Shown: positions 8,870 through 15,478 of the stretch, piece by piece | Numbering within the stretch: position 1 is the stretch's first letter | How the letters are laid out: each line of letters starts with the position of its first letter | Assembly (NCBI RefSeq): GCF_002831565.1 | Contig: NZ_CP025096.1 | Location: forward strand, 7,121,014-7,185,013 | From: Spirosoma pollinicola | GTDB lineage: Bacteria; Bacteroidota; Bacteroidia; Cytophagales; Spirosomataceae | Reading direction: 5' to 3' | DNA length: 64,000 nt | Made by a program: the position numbers and the translations under genes | The notes under the pieces: model-generated | The model's database searches: none | What the model was told of the DNA's origin: nothing | The model's input: only the letters and a program-made list of their open reading frames with translations

Positions 8870-8948
8870 TGGATAATGTAAAATGGATAATAGATAATGT
8901 AATATGATAATTAGACGCTACCCGTCCTCATCCATTTTACATTATCCA
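8870..8948. repeat. 18-bp perfect inverted repeat between greA and the HIT gene
   Basis: The arms 8870-8887 and 8931-8948 are perfect complements (TGGATAATGTAAAATGGA and its reverse complement) and are separated by 43 nt. The left half also contains repeated GGATAATG/AGATAATG words. It fills most of the gap between the greA stop and the HIT start. It may act as a processing or termination hairpin in the greA transcript, but no T tract follows. Confidence 0.7.
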
Positions 8949-8952
8949 ATTT

Positions 8953-9435
8953 TTACTCAAACTGCCGGGCAATTTCCATTACTTTAAATTCGAGTACGCC
9001 AGCCGGTACTTTAATCTCGGCCGTATCGCCAACGCGCTTGCCGAGCAACCCTTTTCCTATGGGAGAACCTACCGAAATCCGGCCAGCTTTCAGGTCTGCT
9101 TCTTCTTCAGAAACCAGCGTGTAGAGCATTTCGGCTCCGCTTTTCGTATTCTTGATTTTGACTTTCGACAGAATCGACACGAGTGAAGTATCAATGGTCG
9201 ATTCGTCGAGAACACGGGCATTCGAGAGAACCTCTTCGAGTTTCGATATTTTTAGTTCGTGTAAGCCCTGTGCATCTTTTGCCGCATCGTACTCGGCGTT
9301 TTCGCTGAGATCCCCTTTATCGCGTGCTTCGGCAATTTGATGCGCAATGGCAGTCCGTCCTTTCGTTTTTAACTCAACCAATTCGGCTTTGAGTCTGTTG
9401 AGTCCTTCTTCTGTGTAATATGAAATCTTTGCCAT
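8953..9435 (-). CDS. greA: Transcription elongation factor GreA
   Basis: At 160 residues this is the normal GreA length. The N-terminal antiparallel coiled coil (about residues 1-77) carries the tip motif GDLSENAEYDAAKDAQ, whose acidic residues enter the RNA polymerase secondary channel. The C-terminal FKBP-like domain includes ISVGSPIGKGLLGKRVGDTAEIKVPAG. GreA stimulates cleavage of backtracked RNA and frees stalled polymerase. It starts MAKISYYTEEGLNRLKAEL. A long leader upstream of the gene contains its own terminator (see 9484-9515), so greA may be regulated by attenuation. Confidence 0.96.
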   Translation of the reverse strand: MAKISYYTEEGLNRLKAELVELKTKGRTAIAHQIAEARDKGDLSENAEYDAAKDAQGLHELKISKLEEVLSNARVLDESTIDTSLVSILSKVKIKNTKSGAEMLYTLVSEEEADLKAGRISVGSPIGKGLLGKRVGDTAEIKVPAGVLEFKVMEIARQFE

Positions 9436-9483
9436 AATATTTTAGTACTTACTCGTTATTCGTAATGCATTGGTGTGCTCCTT

Positions 9484-9515
9484 AAAAACAAAAAGAACGG
9501 TACACTGACCGTTCT
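9484..9515 (-). terminator. Intrinsic terminator inside the greA leader
   Basis: On the minus strand an 8-bp stem (AGAACGGT, loop CAGTGT, ACCGTTCT; plus coordinates 9494-9515) is followed directly by TTTTTGTTTTT (down to 9484). This is a textbook rho-independent terminator placed about 50 nt before the greA ATG. No minus-strand gene lies upstream of it, so it should stop leader transcripts only. Confidence 0.8.
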
Positions 9516-9669
9516 GCAACCAAATTGGTTTTCTTTGCAGACGCGTCAGAGTCGCAGTCGGGTTTCCGAAGCGCTCGGGTTAGGCATATAATAACTTATT
9601 CGTCGCATTGGTTAAGCCAGTTATTGGCCGGTCATATTCTGTTACAAAGCGTTCGGAGTAACGCGTTTT
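9484..9669 (-). ncRNA. Putative structured greA-leader RNA / small RNA
   Basis: About 185 nt lie between the predicted start point (7 nt past the -7 box) and the terminator. The segment can form several local hairpins on the minus strand: GCCA/TGGC near 9620-9632, AATAA-G-TTATT near 9590-9600, CCGA/TCGG near 9569-9581, and a CTGC...GCAG stem enclosing AACCA/TGGTT at 9514-9540. No good reading frame on the minus strand was found. The layout recalls the GraL RNAs of E. coli, which come from attenuation in the greA leader; homology is not claimed. A free-standing RNA such as a 6S-type RNA is an alternative. Confidence 0.45.
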
Positions 9670-9675
9670 GTGATA

Positions 9676-9706
9676 CAAAAGTAAAAATACTTCACGGCTA
9701 TATCAA
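9676..9706 (-). promoter_or_regulatory. Bacteroidota-type promoter for the greA leader
   Basis: The minus strand has TACTTTTG (plus 9676-9683), a full match to the -7 consensus TAnnTTTG. A TTG (plus 9704-9706) lies 20 nt upstream as the -33 element. Both sequence and spacing fit. The predicted start is near 9669, so the greA leader would be about 230 nt. Confidence 0.6.
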
Positions 9707-9747
9707 CAAATAGCTATATACCCACTTAAAAAACGATTTACTGATTC

Positions 9748-10671
9748 ATGCCTCAGCCGCTTCGCATTGTGTTTATGGGTACGCCCGATTTTGCCGTTGC
9801 CAGCCTGCAACGGCTGCTTGGCGCCGGTTGTCAGGTTGTGGCGGTTGTTACCGCCCCCGACCGTCCCTCCGGTCGTGGACTACAACTTACGCCATCGCCC
9901 GTTAAAAAAGCCGCCGAAGCCGTCAATTTACCGGTTCTTCAACCCGAAAAATTACGCGACCCTGCTTTTTTGGAACAACTAGCCAGCTATCAGGCTGATT
10001 TACAGATTGTCGTTGCCTTTAGAATGTTGCCCGAGGTCGTTTGGTCAATGCCCACAATTGGCACCTTTAATTTACATGGATCACTATTGCCCCAGTATCG
10101 GGGGGCAGCGCCGATCAACTGGGCTATTATTAACGGAGAAACCGAGACGGGTGTTACAACTTTTTTTATTGAAAAAGAGATTGACACTGGCCAGATGATT
10201 TTTCAGGATTATGAACCCATCTACCCCGATGACAATGCCGGAACAGTTCACGACCGGCTGATGGAGCGCGGGGCTAATCTGGTGCTAAAAACGGTTCACG
10301 CCATCGAAGCGGGTGCGTATCCGCGCACGCCCCAGCCCAGCGCCGACGATCTTAAACCCGCCCCGAAACTCAGCCGCGAATCCACCGAAATCAACTGGAA
10401 TCAACCGGCGATTACGATTCGGAATTTTGTGCGTGGCCTGTCGCCCTACCCAGCGGCCTGGACAAAAATCAACGGAAAGGTTTTCAAGGTTTATTCGGTG
10501 TCTTTGGCCAATGAGTCCCCTTTTGCCGCTGAGCCTGCCGAAGCGTATTCTGACAATAAAAAAATTATTCTTGTGCGGGCAGAAGATGGCTGGTTGCAAA
10601 TTGACGCGCTACAGGCAGAAGGCAAACGACGCATGACGGCTGAGGAGTTTTTGCGGGGGAATAAATTGTAA
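9748..10671 (+). CDS. fmt: Methionyl-tRNA formyltransferase
   Basis: The 307-residue protein has the normal Fmt length. The N-terminal formyltransferase domain starts LRIVFMGTPDFAVASLQRLL and carries the catalytic segment FNLHGSLLPQYRGAAPINWAIINGETETGVTTFF with the Asn-x-His pair and the conserved SLLPxYRGA loop. The Asp of EKEIDTGQMI completes the active site. The C-terminal OB-like domain begins near RESTEINWNQPAITIRNFVRGLSPYPAAWT. Fmt transfers a formyl group from 10-formyl-THF to initiator Met-tRNA. It is divergent from the greA leader. The usual partner def (peptide deformylase) is not adjacent. Confidence 0.96.
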   Translation: MPQPLRIVFMGTPDFAVASLQRLLGAGCQVVAVVTAPDRPSGRGLQLTPSPVKKAAEAVNLPVLQPEKLRDPAFLEQLASYQADLQIVVAFRMLPEVVWSMPTIGTFNLHGSLLPQYRGAAPINWAIINGETETGVTTFFIEKEIDTGQMIFQDYEPIYPDDNAGTVHDRLMERGANLVLKTVHAIEAGAYPRTPQPSADDLKPAPKLSRESTEINWNQPAITIRNFVRGLSPYPAAWTKINGKVFKVYSVSLANESPFAAEPAEAYSDNKKIILVRAEDGWLQIDALQAEGKRRMTAEEFLRGNKL

Positions 10672-10695
10672 ATTGATATTGTTGTAAATTGACGA

Positions 10696-11901
10696 ATGAA
10701 ACAAGTCAAAGCCATGAATCCTGTGCTCATTACAGAACCTTCTACTAGTATTTATAATGAGGAAAATCGGCGTTTACCGTTTTGTATTAAAAAGATCGTA
10801 ATCATTAACGCTCAAGATATCATTGAGAGTCGGGTAGAAAATATCCCGATTGACACAAATTGGGTTTTTATTAGTGGAGAGAATGGCTTTGGGAAAACCA
10901 CATTCTTACGTGCTATTGCAGTCGGATTGTGTGGTTTGCATAATGATATAGTAAGTTTAAAGAAAGGCCCTTTTGACTACCCGTTCATAGGTATAGAGTT
11001 TATCAACAATAACAGTAATACTATTAATAATTTATGGCCAAAAGATGATAATGGCTTTTATTCTTTTAAATACCTAGCCTGCTACGGTCCCTCTCGCTTG
11101 CAAATTCAATCCAAAATGAGCCAGAACGAAGTAGCAGAAAAAAGTACTACGACGTATGGTTTATTTAATCCAGATGGAATTCTGCTTAATATCGAAAGCA
11201 AGCTTATCGAATGGCATCTGGAAAATAATGTACGTTTAGATCAGGTTAAAGCACTATTCAAAGCAGTAATTCCTAATTTGGCTGACATCATAGTGCGAAA
11301 GAATGAGCAGGACGATTATGAAGTGCTATATGTAGAGCAAGCAGAAGAAGATGAAACAACTACATTTGACCCCGTCCCATTCAATCAGTTAGCGGCTGGC
11401 TTCCGAAGTATCATCGGTTTAATAGGTGATTTATTGATTCGGTTCATTAGAAAGCAACCTCATGTCAACCAGTTGAGTGAACTGGCAGGTATCGTGCTGA
11501 TTGACGAACTGGAAAATCATTTACATCCCAAATGGCAGTATCAATTACCTACTTTACTATCAAAGGTCTTTCCCAATATCCAATTTATTGCTGCTACCCA
11601 CAGCGTTATTCCCATTCTCGGAGCACCTAAAAACTCGGTTTTTCTAAAATTAGACCGTTCTAAAGAGAAGGGCATTACGGTTGAGCGCATAGACATAGAC
11701 GTAGCCAATTTGCTACCTAATTCTATTCTGACCTCGCCAATTTTCGATATGGACACGATCAGGCCAATCGCGAATGAGGATATAGGAAAGTTAAGAACGG
11801 AAGATACGTATGACGAAGTAGTAGCCAACGATGCCATAGATAAACAACTTCGCGAACTTGACAACGATCCTTCTCAATATCCAGCCCTTCTTCAGGAATA
11901 A
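10696..11901 (+). CDS. AAA/ABC-type ATPase, PtuA-like (Septu-like defence pair)
   Basis: The 401-residue protein (or from Met7 at 10714) has a SMC/RecF-like ATPase of the AAA_21 kind. Walker A is GENGFGKTT (residues 61-69), a signature-like segment reads FNQLAAGFRSIIGLIGDL, Walker B is GIVLIDELENHLHPKWQ with Asp270-Glu271, and the switch His is in FIAATHSVIP. In the Septu anti-phage system a PtuA ATPase of this type assembles with a PtuB HNH nuclease. The next gene here is an HNH nuclease 5 bp downstream, which is the basis for the call. At 401 residues it is at the short end for PtuA. The region looks clearly AT-richer than fmt and the YdjC gene on either side, which suggests acquisition. 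Only 24 bp separate it from fmt. Confidence 0.65.
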   Translation: MKQVKAMNPVLITEPSTSIYNEENRRLPFCIKKIVIINAQDIIESRVENIPIDTNWVFISGENGFGKTTFLRAIAVGLCGLHNDIVSLKKGPFDYPFIGIEFINNNSNTINNLWPKDDNGFYSFKYLACYGPSRLQIQSKMSQNEVAEKSTTTYGLFNPDGILLNIESKLIEWHLENNVRLDQVKALFKAVIPNLADIIVRKNEQDDYEVLYVEQAEEDETTTFDPVPFNQLAAGFRSIIGLIGDLLIRFIRKQPHVNQLSELAGIVLIDELENHLHPKWQYQLPTLLSKVFPNIQFIAATHSVIPILGAPKNSVFLKLDRSKEKGITVERIDIDVANLLPNSILTSPIFDMDTIRPIANEDIGKLRTEDTYDEVVANDAIDKQLRELDNDPSQYPALLQE

Positions 11902-11906
11902 GTTGC

Positions 11907-12785
11907 ATGATTCGCGTACAAAAAGATTTCGACGCTCCACCTACGGGGCTTGTCAGTGAGTCGTGCCAGGCACAGCAACAAAAAGCACTTACAGAAAAAG
12001 CCACACACAATTTCAGCGGGTATTACTATCGTGACAGTACGATTAAAACGCTACGAAGAATATACAGTCATAAATGTGGTTATTGTGAAACGCATGAATC
12101 AGCCGGAGCATCGTTGCGCGTAGATCATTACCGCCCTAAAGCTGGTGTTAAAGATGTTCCTGGCCATGAAGGTTATTATTGGCTGGCATACGAATGGAGT
12201 AACCTCGTTTTAAGTTGCGAAAAATGTAATGGTAGAAAGCTACATAATTTTCCCTTACAGGACGAAGCCAACCGCGTTTCAGTGCCTACCCTTACTAATA
12301 ATGGCTTACCCATAAGCGACTGTTGCCGTGCCGACAAGACGATATTACTTGCCGAACACCCATTACTGCTCAATCCCGAATTAGACAATCCTGACGAGCA
12401 TCTCATTTTTCGGCCCAACGGAACAATTGATGCGAAAACAGAGAGGGGGAAAAAATCAATTGAGTTGTACTTTCTGGAACGAGACGAACTCATCACGAAT
12501 CGTAAGAATATGACGGACGACGTAGTAGAGGACTTAAAAAAACACTTGCTCAACTTTCTCAGCCGCGAGATTAATGAACAGACATATCGTTATGTAACGC
12601 AGGGTGTTTATGAAAGAGCTGCGTTGAATCGGCAGACGGATAAAGCTTACTCCCGAGTGGCGAACGCCCTATTTGATGATTTTGAAACCTTTGTTGTGTC
12701 TCAGTTCCCTTCTGGACAGCAGGCGTATATCAGGCAAAGTTTTCAATTATATCAGCAGGGAAAATTATGGCCTATTCCTAAATAG
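11907..12785 (+). CDS. HNH endonuclease, PtuB-like (Septu-like defence pair)
   Basis: This 292-residue protein has a zinc-supported HNH domain in its N-terminal third. Cys57-x2-Cys60 (HKCGYCETH) is followed by LRVDHYRPK with the catalytic Asp73-His74 pair, then SNLVLSCEKCNGRK with Cys104-x2-Cys107 and Asn108. The pattern resembles the HNH proteins of retron/Septu loci (TIGR02646-like). It would cut nucleic acid as the effector of the ATPase encoded 5 bp upstream. No reverse transcriptase or retron RNA is visible nearby, so a plain two-gene Septu-like system fits better than a retron. The C-terminal half (about 150-292) has no motif I recognise. Confidence 0.7.
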   Translation: MIRVQKDFDAPPTGLVSESCQAQQQKALTEKATHNFSGYYYRDSTIKTLRRIYSHKCGYCETHESAGASLRVDHYRPKAGVKDVPGHEGYYWLAYEWSNLVLSCEKCNGRKLHNFPLQDEANRVSVPTLTNNGLPISDCCRADKTILLAEHPLLLNPELDNPDEHLIFRPNGTIDAKTERGKKSIELYFLERDELITNRKNMTDDVVEDLKKHLLNFLSREINEQTYRYVTQGVYERAALNRQTDKAYSRVANALFDDFETFVVSQFPSGQQAYIRQSFQLYQQGKLWPIPK

Positions 12786-12829
12786 CAATCGCTTTCTGAT
12801 TAGTATAACTTTTCCCAAACCATCCACGC

Positions 12830-13840
12830 ATGAAACTATTCCTTTACTGTCTTTTCCTGACCACGCTTAGCCACTTGACAAGCCTTGCCCAAACCGAAAC
12901 CTATGCCGAGAAACTGGGCTTCCCGAAAGGAAAGAAGGTTGTTATTTTTCACGTCGATGATGCCGGGATGAGCTACGAATCGAATGTGGGCACCATGAAC
13001 GCGCTCGATAAAGGTATTGCCAACTCGACCAGCGTGATGATGCCCTGCGGGTGGGTGCCGCAATTTTTCGATTACCTCAAACAACATCCAACCGTCGATG
13101 CGGGCGTTCACCTGACGCTCACGTCGGAGTGGAACAATTACCGATGGTCACCGTTGGTGGGACGGGATAAAGCACCCGGCTTGTACGATGAACAGGGTGC
13201 TTTCTGGCATTCGGTGGCGCAGGTCGTTGAGCACGCATCTGCCGATGAAGTAGAAGCTGAAATCAGGGCTCAACTGGCGCGGTATCGGGCGTTTGGCGTA
13301 CAACCGACCCATATGGATTCGCATATGGGCACGCTCTTTGAACCTAAATTCATTATGCGCTATGTGAAAGTAGCCATCGAAGAAAAAATTCCGGTGCTGT
13401 TTCCGGCTGGCCATGCTACACTGATCTTTAAAGCCAATAACGTACCCGTTCAGATGCAACAACTCGCTCAGCAAGTTGGCAAGCAACTGTGGGACGCGGG
13501 CCTGCCTGTTCTGGACGACCTCGACGGTACAAGCTACGGCTGGAACCTGCCCACCGGCACACCCGTTACCGACGCGAACATCCAGAAAAACAAAACCCAA
13601 AAGTTCATTGAACTCCTCAACTCAGCAAAACCGGGTCTGACATACATAATTATGCATTGTACCGCTCCAACGCCAATATTCGATCAGATAAGCGGTTCCG
13701 GTCAATCCCGCAAAGGCGATATGCTGGCCATGATGGACCCTGCTCTAAAGGCATTCGTCGAAAAGGAAGGAATTATTGTAACAACCTGGCGGGAGTTGAT
13801 GGAACGACGTAAAACAAAGAGTGAAAGAGCGAAAGAATGA
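12830..13840 (+). CDS. Secreted YdjC/ChbG-family carbohydrate deacetylase
   Basis: The protein has 336 residues and an N-terminal signal peptide (LFLYCLFLTTLSHLTSLAQ, likely cut after about residue 20). YdjC-family metal site residues are visible: VVIFHVDDAG (Asp43, Asp44), AGVHLTLTSEW (His94) and THMDSHMG (His161, Asp163, His165). Related ChbG enzymes deacetylate chito-oligosaccharides. The substrate here is unknown, and periplasmic or outer-surface action is inferred from the signal. The last residues (KTKSERAKE) are encoded by the left arm of an intergenic inverted repeat (13816-13896), so the tail is probably not functional sequence. folA follows on the same strand. Confidence 0.85.
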   Translation: MKLFLYCLFLTTLSHLTSLAQTETYAEKLGFPKGKKVVIFHVDDAGMSYESNVGTMNALDKGIANSTSVMMPCGWVPQFFDYLKQHPTVDAGVHLTLTSEWNNYRWSPLVGRDKAPGLYDEQGAFWHSVAQVVEHASADEVEAEIRAQLARYRAFGVQPTHMDSHMGTLFEPKFIMRYVKVAIEEKIPVLFPAGHATLIFKANNVPVQMQQLAQQVGKQLWDAGLPVLDDLDGTSYGWNLPTGTPVTDANIQKNKTQKFIELLNSAKPGLTYIIMHCTAPTPIFDQISGSGQSRKGDMLAMMDPALKAFVEKEGIIVTTWRELMERRKTKSERAKE

Positions 13841-13896
13841 AAGAGCGTATTGTAGCACGCTAACCACTCTTTTGCTCTTTCACTCTTTCGCTCTTT
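13816..13896. repeat. Purine/pyrimidine inverted repeat overlapping the YdjC 3' end
   Basis: The left arm (13816-13845) is a run of AAAGAGYGAAAG-type words. The right arm (13867-13896) is its imperfect reverse complement built from CTCTTTC words. Arms are about 30 bp with a few mismatches and a 21-nt spacer. The stop codon of the deacetylase gene (13838-13840) lies inside the left arm. The element ends 5 bp before the folA start. Confidence 0.7.
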
Positions 13897-13901
13897 AAAT
13901 T

Positions 13902-14399
13902 ATGAAAATCAGTTTAATTTCTGCCGTTGCACAAAACGGCGTTATCGGTCGCAATAACGATATGGTCTGGCATTTGCCTGACGACTATGCGTTCTTCAAA
14001 CGCAAGACTAGCCATCACCCTATCATAATGGGTCGAAAGTCGCTGGATGCGCTCGGCAAACCGCTGCCCAATCGCACGAATATTGTCATTACCCGCAACC
14101 CGGATTTCATCGCATCTGGTGTTACTGTCGTACACACCCTTGATGATGCGATTACGGAAGCAAAAAAAGCGGTCGGTGCCACCGACGAGATATTCGTCAT
14201 TGGTGGAGCCGAGATCTATAAAATGGCCTTGCCCATTGCCACAACGCTTTACCTGACCGAAATCCATCAGGCTTATGAAGGCGACGCCTATTTCCCAGCT
14301 TTCGACAAAAGCGAGTGGACCGAAGTTAGCCGACACCCGCACCCCATCGACGAGCGCCATGCCGCTGCTTTTGATTTTGTGGAATATGAACGACGTTAA
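13902..14399 (+). CDS. folA: Dihydrofolate reductase
   Basis: At 165 residues this is a chromosomal-type DHFR. The N terminus ISLISAVAQNGVIGRNNDMVWHLPDDYAFFKRKT carries the Met20-loop GxIGxxxxMxWxLPxD with the catalytic acid. IIMGRKSLDALGKPLPNRTNIVITR follows as the NADPH-binding segment, and FVIGGAEIYKMAL is the conserved GGxxIY motif. The enzyme reduces dihydrofolate to tetrahydrofolate with NADPH in the cytoplasm. It ends 2 bp before a large inverted repeat and faces the convergent MBL-fold gene. thyA is not adjacent. Confidence 0.96.
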   Translation: MKISLISAVAQNGVIGRNNDMVWHLPDDYAFFKRKTSHHPIIMGRKSLDALGKPLPNRTNIVITRNPDFIASGVTVVHTLDDAITEAKKAVGATDEIFVIGGAEIYKMALPIATTLYLTEIHQAYEGDAYFPAFDKSEWTEVSRHPHPIDERHAAAFDFVEYERR

Positions 14400-14401
14400 C
14401 T

Positions 14402-14582
14402 GGCGCGGGTTTGGGCTTCTGGCGCGGGTTTGAACCGCACAGGCGGCCCTGCCGTGCCTTCGAATAAAGCAAGCCGGTCCGGCGCCCCGGTTCGCTTGCG
14501 TCAGTGAATACTGACTTCATGAAAAGGCACGGCAGGGCCGCCTGTGCGGTTCAAACCCGCGCCAGAAGCCCAAACCCGCGCC
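14402..14582. repeat. 59-bp perfect inverted repeat between folA and the MBL gene
   Basis: The arms 14402-14460 and 14524-14582 are perfect complements around a 63-nt spacer. Each arm has a direct repeat of GGCGCGGGTTTG and smaller palindromes (GGTTTGAACC; GCAC-A-GGC with GCC-GTGC). A shorter element with the same CTGGCGCGG core occurs at 24567-24594. The element fills the gap between two convergent genes. It may end transcription from both sides, but the perfect match of long arms suggests a mobile or recently copied unit. Confidence 0.85.
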
Positions 14583-14591
14583 GGACACCCC

Positions 14592-15359
14592 TTACGCCCT
14601 AACGGAATAAACCGGCGTTTCTTCAAAGCGGGAGGCCACAATAACCTCGGTATTAGCCCGATGGAGGGAGAATAGCTCCTTTGTCAGATCGGGGCAGTTG
14701 TTGTCTTTCGACAGGTGCGACAGCAATATATGGCTCATGAAAGCAGGTTTATGGGTCTTGAATAGATCCAGAGCCTGCTGATTGGATAAGTGTCCGTTGC
14801 CCCCTCTGATTCGATTCTTCAGGAAATACGGATACCGCCCTTTTTCCAGCATTTCCTCATCATAATTAGCCTCCAGAAAGGCCGCATGACATTGCTTGAA
14901 GTGGTGAATAAGGTGTTCGCAGGGGGCACCAATGTCGGTAAATACGCCCACGACCGTATTTCGTCCTGCCACAATAAAGCTGTGCGGATCGGCCGCATCG
15001 TGCCGCTTCGGGAAAGCCGTAACGCAGAGCTCGCCAACCCAAACAGGCTCATAGCCCCGCAACGGGCGCAGTGGAAAACCCAGTTGCGGCAAGCCCGAAT
15101 TATTCAGGGTGCCGGGAGTTATATAAACCGGCAACTGATATTTTTTGGCCAGTTGAGGAATACCTCTAATGTGGTCGCCATGCTCGTGAGAAACGAAAAT
15201 AGCTTTTACGGTATGCATCGACAGGCCGAGCCGGGCCATTCTTCGTTCGGTTTCCCGGCACGAGATGCCCGCGTCGATTAAAACAGCTTCCTGCTCATTG
15301 CCAACGTAATAACAATTACCGTTGCTGCCCGAATTTAACGAGGTAATAAACAATTCCAT
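14592..15359 (-). CDS. MBL-fold metallo-hydrolase (YycJ/WalJ-like)
   Basis: The start at 15359 (MELFITSLNSGSNGNCYYV) gives 255 residues. The frame is open for 34 more codons, but MELF...SLNSGSNGN is the standard opening of this family. The metal motif HxHxDH is SHEHGDHIRG, with further ligands in TAFPKRHDA, FTDIGAP and SHILLSHLS. YycJ-type proteins are metallo-beta-lactamase-fold hydrolases linked in other bacteria to DNA processing or cell-wall control; the reaction is not established here. It is convergent with folA and diverges from the ABC importer with 119 bp between them. Confidence 0.85.
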   Translation of the reverse strand: MELFITSLNSGSNGNCYYVGNEQEAVLIDAGISCRETERRMARLGLSMHTVKAIFVSHEHGDHIRGIPQLAKKYQLPVYITPGTLNNSGLPQLGFPLRPLRGYEPVWVGELCVTAFPKRHDAADPHSFIVAGRNTVVGVFTDIGAPCEHLIHHFKQCHAAFLEANYDEEMLEKGRYPYFLKNRIRGGNGHLSNQQALDLFKTHKPAFMSHILLSHLSKDNNCPDLTKELFSLHRANTEVIVASRFEETPVYSVRA

Positions 15360-15478
15360 AAGACGACAAAGTACGGGTAAAAATCGACACAAAACGCCTT
15401 GTATTGCCGGAGTTACGGGCAGGTTTAACGTAATTATTCCCCGTTTAACTCTTAGCAGCAAAAGCCTTTTTATCAGGT

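Noticed and set aside
9525..9713. 62-codon plus-strand frame before fmt
   Set aside because: It lies opposite the predicted greA leader RNA and promoter, has no recognisable pattern and is likely chance.
10696..12785. Retron with PtuAB effectors
   Set aside because: No reverse transcriptase gene or room for an ncRNA is present on either side; a stand-alone Septu-like pair fits better.
13816..13896. Possible CRISPR-like array of short repeats
   Set aside because: The words are simple-sequence and arranged as one inverted repeat, with no regular spacers and no cas genes.
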